From the NCBI RefSeq assembly GCF_004354365.1, contig NZ_SJCY01000008.1, forward strand, positions 1 to 64,000: a DNA stretch of 64,000 nucleotides. Direction: 5' to 3'. Position 1 is the stretch's first letter, and each line of letters begins with the position of its first letter. The position numbers were made by a program, and so were the translations under genes. This document shows, piece after piece, positions 1 to 7,660 of this stretch. The stretch is from Pedobacter changchengzhani (lineage in GTDB: Bacteria; Bacteroidota; Bacteroidia; Sphingobacteriales; Sphingobacteriaceae). The notes under the pieces are model-generated. The model worked only from the letters and a program-made list of their open reading frames with translations, was not told the origin of the DNA and ran no database searches.

Positions 1-245
1 CTAGAAAGCAGAGGTCTGTTACAGGTTCTAGATCTTAAGTCTGGATTGCAGCATAGTTCACCTCTGCTTTTAAGGTTTCCTTATCAAATTTAAGCCTTTG
101 ATAATCTTTTTCAAACCTAAGGGATTGTAGTGCGCACGAAACCCGTTTTTTCGGATGAGTAAAACGGAAAGCAGGACTATCGTAACCGATAAAAAACAGG
201 ACTTTGGTTTTCAAAAAAAAAAAAAAGCGCGCCTAACACTGCTGT
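1..245. other. Intergenic / edge of window, no gene seen
   Basis: No convincing gene is visible. The first frame stays open only for about 30 codons from the left edge and does not resemble a known protein. A run of 14 A residues lies near 214-227, just downstream of the MATE gene stop. Confidence 0.5.
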
Positions 246-1601
246 TTAAGCATTTAACTTTCTGGTTTTATTCTGAAAGCGCAAAAACAGTAGGATAGAG
301 GCTGTTAATAAACCAAGTGTTAAACCATACCAAATGCCGTTTACGCCTAATTCGAACTTAAAACACAACAGATATCCGATCGGGATACCAATTACCCAAT
401 ACGCTAAAAACGTAATAAAGGTTGGAATATTAACATCGCCAATTCCCCTTAATACACCTAAGCCGATAACTTGAGTACCATCAAAAAGTTGAAAGAAGCC
501 GGCAATAATCAGCAACTGTGCTGCAATTTTTATTACAGCTACATCATTGGTAATGATGTATGGCAGTAATTGATTTGCAAGGATAAATACAACCGCAGTA
601 ACGGCCATAAAACAGATAATTACATGGTAACTCGCAATTGCCGATTTACGCAAATCATTAAAATTACTTTTTCCAAAATTATTTCCTGTTTTTATGGTTG
701 CTGCAGAAGCCACACCACCTGCAATCATATAAGTCATTGCTGCCAAACTTATGGCAATTTGGTGCGCTGCTTGTTCTACAGCGCCAATTGTGCCTATCAA
801 AACGGCTGCGCCACTAAAAGCGCTAATTTCGAACGAATATTGCATGGCAACTGGTGCGCCGATTTTCATGATTTTCATAGCCCTTACTTTATCTATAAAA
901 GTGGCTTTGAAGCTTACCAAGTATTTTCTAAAATTTGCTGATCGCAGCACGTACGCACACATCACGATTGCCATTAAAATACGATCGATTAATGTACTTA
1001 AACCCACGCCACTCACACCCATAGGTTTTATGCCAAACATTCCCTTAACGAAAATTATACCTAAAACAATGTTTATTAAATTCCCCCAAATGGAGATGTA
1101 CATGGCTTGCTTGGTAAAACCTAAACCCTCGGCAAATTGCCTAAAGGTTTGGAAAATAAGTAAGGGAATAATGGATAGCGATAATAAACTTAAATAAGGC
1201 TTTGCGTAGCTAACCACCGCAGGGGTTTGATCCAAATGATCGATAACCAGTAAAACGCCAAAGTGTACAATAACGTAAATTACAATGCCAATAATTAGGT
1301 TTATAATTAAACTGTTAGACAGCAATTTACCGCATTCATCGTAATTTCTTCTGCCGTTTTCTTGCGCAATTAAGGGCGTAATGCCGTAAGATATACCCAA
1401 ACCAATTACCAATACTAAAATAAATATACTGTTTACTAAAGATACAGCTGCTAACTGTACAGTATCGGTAAAGTGGCCAACAATTACACTATCAGCTATT
1501 TGAACCAAAGTATGGCCAAGCTGAGAACCAACAATTGGCAAGGCTAAATGCAGGTTTTCTTTATAGTAAGGTTTATATTTTTGGTATATTTTGAAAAACA
1601 T
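246..1601 (-). CDS. MATE family multidrug/cation antiporter
   Basis: This encodes a 451-residue inner-membrane protein of the multidrug and toxic compound extrusion (MATE, NorM-like) family. These proteins export cationic drugs or metabolites in exchange for Na+ or H+. The length fits the family, and about 12 hydrophobic segments are arranged as two repeated bundles. The N-terminal motif PIVGSQLGHTLVQIADSVIV is typical of MATE helix 1. The protein ends in a short basic tail. It is a single gene, with a 162-bp gap to the next minus-strand gene upstream. The substrate cannot be told from sequence; the family call is firm. Confidence 0.93.
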   Translation of the reverse strand: MFFKIYQKYKPYYKENLHLALPIVGSQLGHTLVQIADSVIVGHFTDTVQLAAVSLVNSIFILVLVIGLGISYGITPLIAQENGRRNYDECGKLLSNSLIINLIIGIVIYVIVHFGVLLVIDHLDQTPAVVSYAKPYLSLLSLSIIPLLIFQTFRQFAEGLGFTKQAMYISIWGNLINIVLGIIFVKGMFGIKPMGVSGVGLSTLIDRILMAIVMCAYVLRSANFRKYLVSFKATFIDKVRAMKIMKIGAPVAMQYSFEISAFSGAAVLIGTIGAVEQAAHQIAISLAAMTYMIAGGVASAATIKTGNNFGKSNFNDLRKSAIASYHVIICFMAVTAVVFILANQLLPYIITNDVAVIKIAAQLLIIAGFFQLFDGTQVIGLGVLRGIGDVNIPTFITFLAYWVIGIPIGYLLCFKFELGVNGIWYGLTLGLLTASILLFLRFQNKTRKLNA

Positions 1602-1763
1602 GAGTTTGCAAAGGTGGCGTTTTTAAATATTAAAAGCAGAAATAAAACGGATAAAAAACGGTGAAACACATACAAACGTGTAATTTTTTTGGGATGATAA
1701 AAACGACATTGGTTGCACCGATCGAATTTTGAGCTTCAAATGCTTATTTTACAACCCGAAAAT

Positions 1764-2387
1764 TTAAACGGCTATAAAATATTCTTCTTTTTCGCTCGTG
1801 TGCGATTTTATTACATCTGTTAAAATTAAGTTAACTAATATTTGTTGTCCTTTTTTATACGAGCAGCGTAGCAACTTACTCAATTGCTTCAAAGTTATTT
1901 TGCCATTCAAATCTAAATACTGCAACAGCTTTTTTTCACTTTCAGAATAGGAGATGAGCACGCCGGTGTCTTTTTGATCTTGTTTTAAAACTTCCAATAT
2001 AATTCGGCTCGCTAAAACACTTTTATCCTGAATGCGGATATAAGCCCACCATTTTTTTTGATCGTCTAACGCATAATGTGGTTTGGTATCACTTTCTAGA
2101 ATATTTACCACCAAAACTAACTTATTATCAACGTAAATTTCATCAAAAATTGGTTCAATTGCGGGTTTGCAAAATTGATGTGCAGCTTTTAAAATCATGT
2201 AACGTTCTTCATCTTCTGCCTTTACACCAACAATACTTTTATCGTCGGCTACGCCAATAAGTAATTTCCCGCCCTTATTATTGGCAAAGGCAACTAAACT
2301 TTTAGCAATTTTTTCTGCACTGGTAATCGTTTTTTTAAAGTCTAAACAAACGCCTTCACCCTGTAAAATCAAGTTTTTTATCCCCAT
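1764..2387 (-). CDS. AlbA_2 / Schlafen-like ATP-binding domain protein
   Basis: This is a 207-residue soluble protein. The N-terminal two thirds match the AlbA_2 (divergent AAA-4, Schlafen-like) fold, with the hallmark pattern LDFKKTI at residues 16-22 and AFANNKGGKLLIGVAD at about 33-48. The last 60 residues look like a winged-helix segment (ITLKQLSKLLRCSYKKGQQI). In other bacteria such proteins bind nucleic acid or nucleotides, but most have no defined role. The gene begins 6 bp after the stop of the upstream DUF4442 gene, so the two are probably co-transcribed. A regulatory function is an inference only. Confidence 0.8.
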   Translation of the reverse strand: MGIKNLILQGEGVCLDFKKTITSAEKIAKSLVAFANNKGGKLLIGVADDKSIVGVKAEDEERYMILKAAHQFCKPAIEPIFDEIYVDNKLVLVVNILESDTKPHYALDDQKKWWAYIRIQDKSVLASRIILEVLKQDQKDTGVLISYSESEKKLLQYLDLNGKITLKQLSKLLRCSYKKGQQILVNLILTDVIKSHTSEKEEYFIAV

Positions 2388-2393
2388 AAATTG

Positions 2394-2879
2394 TTAATAA
2401 GCTACGTTAGATGTTTCGCCTGTATGTAAATTGCGCATATACACTTCATTAATTACAGTTGCACAAATTTCGCCATCGGCATTTTTAATTTCCATAGGAT
2501 AGGCTTTAATAAATTTGCCACCCATTTTTAAAGCATTTTCTGCATCCAAAATCATCCCATCGGTTATATTTATCGTAAAATATAAATGAGAACGGCCGGG
2601 TTTTAAATATTGAATAGATGCACTTTTTAACCACACTCGAACTTTAAAACCACGCCTTTGCATAAGCTGATCAAATAATATCGCATAAAATGGATCAGTT
2701 GCGGTGTAAATTGTTCCACCAAAAATAGATCCGTTGTAATTTTTATTAAAAATGCTTTTAGCAATTTTAACCGTACAACTTTTAAATTCTTTATCAAATT
2801 GTTTTACCCAAATGCGCTGAAAAAATAATGGGGGATAGAAGCGCATGGCCCATTTAAGGGTATTATGGGAAATTATCAT
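2394..2879 (-). CDS. DUF4442 hotdog-fold protein
   Basis: This 161-residue protein matches the DUF4442 family of thioesterase-like hotdog proteins, which are common in Bacteroidota. Recognisable parts are the N-terminal FYPPLFFQRI, the central GSIFGGTIYTATDPFYAIL (about residues 50-68), and the basic KSASIQYLKPGRS strand. By fold it may act on an acyl thioester, but no substrate is known and I see no clear catalytic acid. It is the first gene of a two-gene minus-strand unit with the AlbA_2 protein. It is divergent from the MFS gene across 212 bp that must hold both promoters. Confidence 0.85.
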   Translation of the reverse strand: MIISHNTLKWAMRFYPPLFFQRIWVKQFDKEFKSCTVKIAKSIFNKNYNGSIFGGTIYTATDPFYAILFDQLMQRRGFKVRVWLKSASIQYLKPGRSHLYFTINITDGMILDAENALKMGGKFIKAYPMEIKNADGEICATVINEVYMRNLHTGETSNVAY

Positions 2880-3091
2880 GTATAAATATGAGAAAGATTT
2901 ATCAATTTAAAAATTTTGATGCGTTACCTCAAAGTAAAAATAGGGTTTTGTTTTACAAGCATGAATAATTATTTAATCGAATTTTATAAGGTCAAAAAAA
3001 TATTAATTCCACAAAGCACCATCTTTTTTAGTTAGCATAGTATTTTATTTGTCTGTTTTTGTATTTTCATGCCCACAAACTAAACAGATAA

Positions 3092-4321
3092 ATGGATTCT
3101 CAAAAATCGATTAATAAAGGTGTTATATTCTTAGTAATTGTAGCTGCGTTAGGCTACTTCGTAGATATTTATGATTTGGTTCTATTCTCTGTAGTGCGTT
3201 TAAAGAGCTTCGCCGATATCGGAATTTCGGCCGAAAACATGCGTAAAGATGGTGAGTATGTAATCAACATGCAAATGTTTGGTTTATTACTTGGTGGCAT
3301 TTTATGGGGCATTATCGGCGATAAATATGGGAGAATTAAAGTTTTGTTCGGTTCAATTTTGATGTACTCGTTGGCCAATATTGCAAATGGCTTCGTAACC
3401 GATGTACACAGTTACGCAATTATAAGGTTTATTGCAGGGATTGGTTTAGCTGGAGAACTTGGTGCCGGCATTACATTGGTTACCGAAACAATGGATAAAA
3501 ATAAGCGTGGCTACGGAACAATGATTGTGGCAGGAGTGGGGCTGTTCGGTGCCACAGTTGCAGCAACTATTGGCAAACATTTCGAATGGCAAACGGCCTA
3601 CTTTGTTGGTGGCGGAATGGGTTTGTTATTGCTTTTACTTAGAGTTGGCACATTTGAATCTGGTATGTTTAAGGATGTAGAAAAGTCAGATGAAATTTCA
3701 AAAGGAAATTTTTTTATGCTGTTTTCTAATCGAAAACGATTTTTAAAATACTTAGCATGCATTTGCTTGGGACTCCCTTTATGGTTTATTGTGGGTATTT
3801 TGGTTACACAATCGCCAGAAATTGGTAAAGCAATTGGTGCAAAAGATGTTTTAAATGCTGGCACGGGCATTATGTACACCTACTTTGGTATTGCTATTGG
3901 CGATGTAATATGCGGCTTTTTAGCGCAAGTTTTAAAATCGAGAAAAAAAACGGTTTTAATCTTTCAAATCATATCTGTATTTACAGTAATATGGTATTTA
4001 AAAAATACAAATTTAACGGAGACGAGTTTCATTTACATTTGCTTAGCAATGGGTTTTGGTGTGGGTTATTGGGCGACATTTGTAACCATTGCAGCCGAAC
4101 AATTTGGCACAAACATCAGGTCTACGGTTACTACCACCGTACCGAACTTTGTTAGAGGCGCATTAATTCCGATAACTTTTACCTTCGAATTTTTTGTACA
4201 TCGGTTTGGAATTGTTAACGCTGCATTTATTTTAATGGGCATTGTATCCTTAATTGCGATGGTTTCGGTAATTTATTTAAAAGAAAGTTTTAACAAGGAT
4301 TTAGATTATATCGAGGTTTAA
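3092..4321 (+). CDS. MFS transporter (metabolite:H+ symporter-like)
   Basis: This is a 409-residue, 12-helix major facilitator. Helix 1 carries DIYDLVLFS, and the loop between helices 2 and 3 has the MFS signature in the form GDKYGRIKVLFGS (about residues 73-85). The GELGAGITLVTE stretch in helix 4 resembles the sugar-phosphate/metabolite:proton symporter branch rather than drug pumps. The C-terminal half has the paired helices expected. No neighbouring enzyme reveals the substrate. The gene is followed by hemF on the same strand after 87 bp, and hemF appears to have its own -7 box in that gap. Confidence 0.88.
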   Translation: MDSQKSINKGVIFLVIVAALGYFVDIYDLVLFSVVRLKSFADIGISAENMRKDGEYVINMQMFGLLLGGILWGIIGDKYGRIKVLFGSILMYSLANIANGFVTDVHSYAIIRFIAGIGLAGELGAGITLVTETMDKNKRGYGTMIVAGVGLFGATVAATIGKHFEWQTAYFVGGGMGLLLLLLRVGTFESGMFKDVEKSDEISKGNFFMLFSNRKRFLKYLACICLGLPLWFIVGILVTQSPEIGKAIGAKDVLNAGTGIMYTYFGIAIGDVICGFLAQVLKSRKKTVLIFQIISVFTVIWYLKNTNLTETSFIYICLAMGFGVGYWATFVTIAAEQFGTNIRSTVTTTVPNFVRGALIPITFTFEFFVHRFGIVNAAFILMGIVSLIAMVSVIYLKESFNKDLDYIEV

Positions 4322-4382
4322 ACTATAATGTCAAAAAATTGTACTATCTAAACTTAAATCAATTTTCATGCACAAATAGCCA

Positions 4383-4390
4383 TAAGTTTG
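4383..4390 (+). promoter_or_regulatory. -7 box TAAGTTTG upstream of hemF
   Basis: This is an exact match to the Bacteroidota sigma-ABfr -7 consensus TAnnTTTG, 18 bp before the hemF ATG. No good -33 TTTG is present, so the assignment rests on the -7 box alone. Confidence 0.45.
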
Positions 4391-4408
4391 TATTTAAATT
4401 AGGATGCG

Positions 4409-5302
4409 ATGTTTAAAGATGAAGTAGCAGAAAAGTACCAAAAAATTCAAGATGAAATTTGTAAAGGCTTAGAAATAGCCGATGGAAAAGGTGTGTTTGA
4501 AGAAGAGATTTGGAGCCGAGAAGGTGGAGGCGGAGGACGCACGCGGATTATGCAAAATGGAAACATCATCGAAAAAGGTGGCGTTAACTTTTCTGCAGTG
4601 CATGGTAAATTGCCCGATGCTATTAAAAAGGCATTTAAAGTTGATGAGGATGAATTTTTCGCAACAGGAGTTTCTATTGTAATTCATCCAAGCCACCCAA
4701 TGGTTCCGATTATTCACATGAATATCAGATATTTCGAATTAAACGAGGAAACCCGCTGGTTTGGAGGTGGAATCGACTTAACACCACATTATGTCTTTGA
4801 AAATGATGCGCGCTTTTTTCACCATAAATTGAAGCAAGCCTGCGATGAACATCACCCAGATTTTTACAAAAAATTTAAAACGCACGCCGACGATTACTTT
4901 TTTATAAAACATAGAAATGAAACCCGTGGCATTGGTGGTATTTTTTACGATCGTTTAAAACCAGAAAATACCGAACTAAGTTGGCAACAGATTTTAGATT
5001 TTTCATTAAGTGTTGGTGAATCTTTTGTGCCGATATACAGTGAGTTGATGGAGCGGAATCAGGATAAGCATTATAATGAGCAAAACAAAACTTGGCAATA
5101 TCAACGCAGAAGCCGTTATGTAGAATTTAATTTAGTGTACGATTCTGGAACGAAATTCGGTTTAGAAACCAACGGTCGGATTGAATCTATTTTAATGAGT
5201 TTGCCTCCGCAGGCAAACTGGGATTATAATTTACAGCCAAAACCAGATAGCGACGAATATAAAACGATGCAGTTGTTGCGTAAAGGAATAGATTGGGTAT
5301 AA
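4409..5302 (+). CDS. hemF: Oxygen-dependent coproporphyrinogen III oxidase
   Basis: This enzyme converts coproporphyrinogen III to protoporphyrinogen IX by two oxygen-dependent decarboxylations in haem synthesis, in the cytosol. The protein is 297 residues, the normal length. The family core is clear: WSREGGGGGRTR near residue 31, VIHPSHPMVPIIHMNIRYFE near 91-110 with conserved metal/substrate histidines, then GGGIDLTPHYVF, and RRSRYVEFNLVYDSGTKFGL towards the C terminus. The ATG follows a plausible promoter. It requires O2, so the organism is at least facultatively aerobic. No other haem gene is adjacent. The call is secure. Confidence 0.97.
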   Translation: MFKDEVAEKYQKIQDEICKGLEIADGKGVFEEEIWSREGGGGGRTRIMQNGNIIEKGGVNFSAVHGKLPDAIKKAFKVDEDEFFATGVSIVIHPSHPMVPIIHMNIRYFELNEETRWFGGGIDLTPHYVFENDARFFHHKLKQACDEHHPDFYKKFKTHADDYFFIKHRNETRGIGGIFYDRLKPENTELSWQQILDFSLSVGESFVPIYSELMERNQDKHYNEQNKTWQYQRRSRYVEFNLVYDSGTKFGLETNGRIESILMSLPPQANWDYNLQPKPDSDEYKTMQLLRKGIDWV

Positions 5303-5946
5303 AATAACGTGCTAATAAATTAATAATTAATTATCTCTTTTAGGATTTCAAAACTTACCTCTTCATTGCGTTTTACATTGCTCATATTAACCAATTAAAT
5401 GTAATAAATTCACTACCGTTCGCTTACAATCCGGTTGACCTGCTTAAAATAAAGCATATGGGCGTAGTCATTCCTTAAATAACCTACAGAACAAGCAGCG
5501 CTAATTTCAGTTTATGCACAGGTTGTTAATTTATAACCATCTATAAAGAGTAGCGTATCTCCACCAAAAAAACATTTATCAAAACGATTGTTTCCATTCT
5601 GCAAACGATTTAAATTCTTTCTGATTAAAAAAGCGTCTTTACTGTAGTGATTACGTGTGAAGTTGATAGTGATTTATAAAAGGAATTATCAAACAAATCT
5701 TATTCATTATCGAAAGCAATAATGGCTTCTCGAAATCACTAATAATGTACAAGTCAGTCATAAACTTTTCAATTAGGATCAAAAACGAATATACTTTAGA
5801 CTAATACGAATATTTATTCAAACCAATCGAATATTAACTACAGGTTGTAAAGCACGTCTAATGTTCCGAATTTCAATGTCATAAGCTGATCAGCAAAACC
5901 TAAACGCCAGGGTAAATTGGTGACTAATTTAAAAATTAAAAAAAAA
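5303..5946. other. Long AT-rich leader region upstream of the peptide precursors
   Basis: This 644-bp stretch has no supported gene. It separates hemF from the first precursor peptide. A TACTTTAG sequence at 5792-5799 is a one-mismatch -7 box and could start the precursor transcript, which would have a leader of about 140 nt. The stretch AGGTTGTAAA near 5842-5851 recurs near 6200-6209, before the second precursor. A 21-codon minus-strand ORF at 5320-5385 is too short to call. Confidence 0.4.
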
Positions 5947-6141
5947 ATGAAAAATTCAAAAAGGTTATTCGAAAAAAAAATCGAGTTAAAAAACTGCCAA
6001 ATTAATGGTGGAAAATTGGCTGAATCAACGAGGTCAATCCAAAGCACAACCTGTAATGGGGGTTGCAGTGATACCCAGATAACAGATCGTGACGATAAGG
6101 GAAGGTGGTTAAGTTCATGTATAGACTATAACTGCAATTAA
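5947..6141 (+). CDS. Grasp-with-spasm RiPP precursor peptide A1
   Basis: This 64-residue peptide is the first of two precursors. Residues 1-22 form a leader that ends in the double-glycine processing site KNCQINGG. Seventeen of these 22 residues are identical in the second precursor. The 42-residue core begins KLAES, has four cysteines (TTC, GGC, SSC and YNC), and contains a Thr/Asp-rich stretch SDTQITDRDDKG that aligns with SDVRTTTYDDHG of the second precursor. The ATG at 5947 is chosen because the leader then matches A2; an upstream TTG at 5917 is less likely. By analogy with ATP-grasp RiPPs (graspetides), core Thr/Ser/Lys side chains would be joined to Asp/Glu carboxylates. That chemistry is inferred. 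The gene is followed by a perfect 10-bp inverted repeat. Confidence 0.88.
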   Translation: MKNSKRLFEKKIELKNCQINGGKLAESTRSIQSTTCNGGCSDTQITDRDDKGRWLSSCIDYNCN

Positions 6142-6144
6142 AGT

Positions 6145-6171
6145 TTTAAACATAACCTGAGTATGTTTAAA
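6145..6171 (+). other. Perfect 10-bp inverted repeat after precursor A1
   Basis: TTTAAACATA and TATGTTTAAA are exact reverse complements with a 7-nt loop, starting 3 nt after the A1 stop codon. The stem is AT-only except for one G-C pair, and no T-run follows, so it is a weak terminator. Transcript stabilisation or partial attenuation is possible. Confidence 0.6.
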
Positions 6172-6212
6172 TACAATGCAAAACTCAATCATAGAAACAA
6201 GGTTGTAAATCA

Positions 6213-6247
6213 TACATTTTGTGAAATTATATCTCATACAAAATGTA
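6213..6247 (+). other. Second perfect 10-bp inverted repeat between the precursors
   Basis: TACATTTTGT pairs exactly with ACAAAATGTA across a 15-nt loop, ending 16 nt before the A2 start codon. It could be an operator, or a hairpin controlling access to the A2 ribosome binding site. Confidence 0.5.
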
Positions 6248-6263
6248 CTAAAATTTAATAGAA

Positions 6264-6446
6264 ATGAAAAATAGCAACGATTTATTCGGAAAACGAATTG
6301 ATTTGAAGAACTGCCAAATAAATGGTGGACGATTAGCTTATACTGCAAGCGCATGTTCATCAATTACGGGTAATAGGTCTGATGTTAGGACAACTACGTA
6401 TGATGACCACGGTAATGTAACAGGAGGTGGAGTAACTCAAATTTAA
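6264..6446 (+). CDS. Grasp-with-spasm RiPP precursor peptide A2
   Basis: This 60-residue peptide is the second precursor. Its 22-residue leader ends in KNCQINGG and differs from A1 at only five positions (5, 6, 9, 11 and 13). The 38-residue core starts RLAYTASAC, contains SDVRTTTYDDHGNV, and ends GGGVTQI. It has one core cysteine against four in A1. The conserved leader and divergent core are the usual signature of a paralogous precursor pair processed by one machinery. The double glycine suits the C39 peptidase encoded downstream. The gene is followed by a strong terminator hairpin, so its transcript probably ends before the maturation genes much of the time. Confidence 0.88.
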   Translation: MKNSNDLFGKRIDLKNCQINGGRLAYTASACSSITGNRSDVRTTTYDDHGNVTGGGVTQI

Positions 6447-6497
6447 AAATCCAGCCATAATAATACAATTTATTGTAAAATTAATATGGACTAATTA

Positions 6498-6524
6498 AAA
6501 ATGGAGGGCATAACCCTCCATTTT
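6498..6524 (+). terminator. Terminator hairpin between precursors and maturation genes
   Basis: AAAATGGAGGG and CCCTCCATTTT form a perfect 11-bp stem with loop CATAA. The stem has a GC-rich core and ends in four T residues. It lies 51 nt after A2 and 40 nt before the ATP-grasp gene. It would give more precursor than enzyme mRNA. Confidence 0.8.
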
Positions 6525-6564
6525 GTAAATATAATCATCGCTAACATTAGCTAACTGTAAACTT

Positions 6565-7497
6565 ATGATATTAATTTTTTCTATTAACGATGACTATTCT
6601 ACTAGTAGAGTTATAAATTGGTTAATCCATTTAAAAAAAGAATTTATTAGAATAAATGAAAATACCGATATTAACATAATATCACTCACTGAAAAGAATT
6701 TTATTATCAGTATTGATGGAATAACATTTTACAGCGACAAAATAACGAAAATATGGTATAGACGAGGTGACATAAATTTGTTCAAACAACATACTAGTCA
6801 ACTTATCAAGAAGTATCTTTCAATAGAAAGTGCAAGTTTAAGCGAATACATGCGATACAGTTTTGATAAAATAGAGTCAATAAATAATTTTGAAACAAGA
6901 GATATTAATAAGCTGTATTTGCTAGACTTATGCAAAAAAAATAATATTCTCGTTCCTAGATTTATTGTCACAAGTGAAAAAGAAATATTATTTGGCTTTT
7001 ATAATGAGGAAAATAATATTATCTCAAAACCATTAAATATGCCATTCTCTATTATAGATGCTAGCCACTCAATCCACCAAGCCTACACTGCAGAAATACT
7101 AATTAATGATATTAATCAACTGCCAGATAAATTCATTCCTACTTTTTTTCAAAAAAATATTATAAAAGAATATGAAATAAGGTGTTTCTATTTAAATGGC
7201 AAATTTTATGCAATGGCTATTTTTTCTCAAAAAAATAAAAATACAAACGTAGATTTTAGAAATTACGACAACTTAAAACCTAATAGGGTGACTCCGTACC
7301 AATTTCCAAAATCGTATGAGAAAAAGATCAAAAATCTTCTGGACAAAATTGGTTTAAATTGTGCTTCGTTCGATGTTGTTGTTTCAAAAGAAGATCGGCA
7401 ATATTATTTTTTGGACTTAAACCCCATTGGTCAATTCGGAATGGTTTCTGATCCCTGCAACTACAATTTAGAAAAGGAAATTGCTTTACACTTATAA
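6565..7497 (+). CDS. gwsG: ATP-grasp peptide maturase, grasp-with-spasm type
   Basis: This is a 310-residue ATP-grasp ligase of the MvdC/MvdD-related, grasp-with-spasm type. It is predicted to activate Asp/Glu carboxylates of the precursor with ATP and form ester or amide links to Thr/Ser/Lys. Family landmarks are KIWYRRGD near residue 62, the FQKNIIKEYEIRCFYLNGKF segment, and the metal-binding end YFLDLNPIGQFGMVSDPCNY near 280-300. The C terminus (LEKEIALHL) is complete. The stop is followed after 1 nt by the ATG of a 53-aa ORF, so the two are likely translated together. The region is visibly AT-rich: 6601-6660 has 11 G/C of 60, against 23 of 60 at 4921-4980. Confidence 0.9.
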   Translation: MILIFSINDDYSTSRVINWLIHLKKEFIRINENTDINIISLTEKNFIISIDGITFYSDKITKIWYRRGDINLFKQHTSQLIKKYLSIESASLSEYMRYSFDKIESINNFETRDINKLYLLDLCKKNNILVPRFIVTSEKEILFGFYNEENNIISKPLNMPFSIIDASHSIHQAYTAEILINDINQLPDKFIPTFFQKNIIKEYEIRCFYLNGKFYAMAIFSQKNKNTNVDFRNYDNLKPNRVTPYQFPKSYEKKIKNLLDKIGLNCASFDVVVSKEDRQYYFLDLNPIGQFGMVSDPCNYNLEKEIALHL

Positions 7498-7498
7498 T

Positions 7499-7660
7499 AT
7501 GAAGAAATTAATACGAGAAATACAAAGCGGAAATGTGCCTTTGCATCTAAAATCGTTGGTTAAGAAGGAAAAACCAAAATTTTTGGTTAAAACTAGAGAA
7601 TCGAAATTATTTTCTACCGAAAGATTACAGTTAGACTTATTTTATAAATCACCATTATGA
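7499..7660 (+). CDS. Small basic protein between the ATP-grasp and SPASM genes
   Basis: This ORF encodes a 53-residue peptide starting MKKLIREIQSG. It begins 1 nt after the ATP-grasp stop, and its TGA overlaps the SPASM gene start as ATGA. The tight packing on both sides is strong evidence that it is translated. It has ten Lys, three Arg, four Glu and one Asp (net about +8), no Cys and no Gly-Gly. A lysine-rich middle (LKSLVKKEKPKFLVKT) is followed by the amphipathic end LFSTERLQLDLFYK. It has no leader similarity to A1/A2, so it is not a third precursor. I do not recognise a family. It is not a broken end of either neighbour: the ATP-grasp C terminus and the SPASM N terminus both look complete. 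An accessory or adaptor subunit is a guess. Confidence 0.75.
   Translation: MKKLIREIQSGNVPLHLKSLVKKEKPKFLVKTRESKLFSTERLQLDLFYKSPL

Noticed and set aside
1-93. Open frame at the left edge as the end of a gene
   Set aside because: About 30 codons with a composition unlike the real genes here, and no recognisable protein end.
5320-5385. Minus-strand 21-codon ORF starting MSNVKRNEEVSFEILKEI
   Set aside because: The start looks like a real protein N terminus, possibly the beginning of a YdbC-like ssDNA-binding protein, but it stops after 21 codons and no continuation in another frame was found. Too little evidence for a pseudogene call.
5838-6363. Minus-strand ORFs opposite the precursor genes (5838-6047 and 6115-6363)
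   Set aside because: They are antisense shadows of the precursor genes. The leader conservation is only in the plus-strand frame.
7499-7660. 53-aa ORF as a third precursor peptide
   Set aside because: It has no Gly-Gly site, no similarity to the A1/A2 leader and few Thr/Asp residues.
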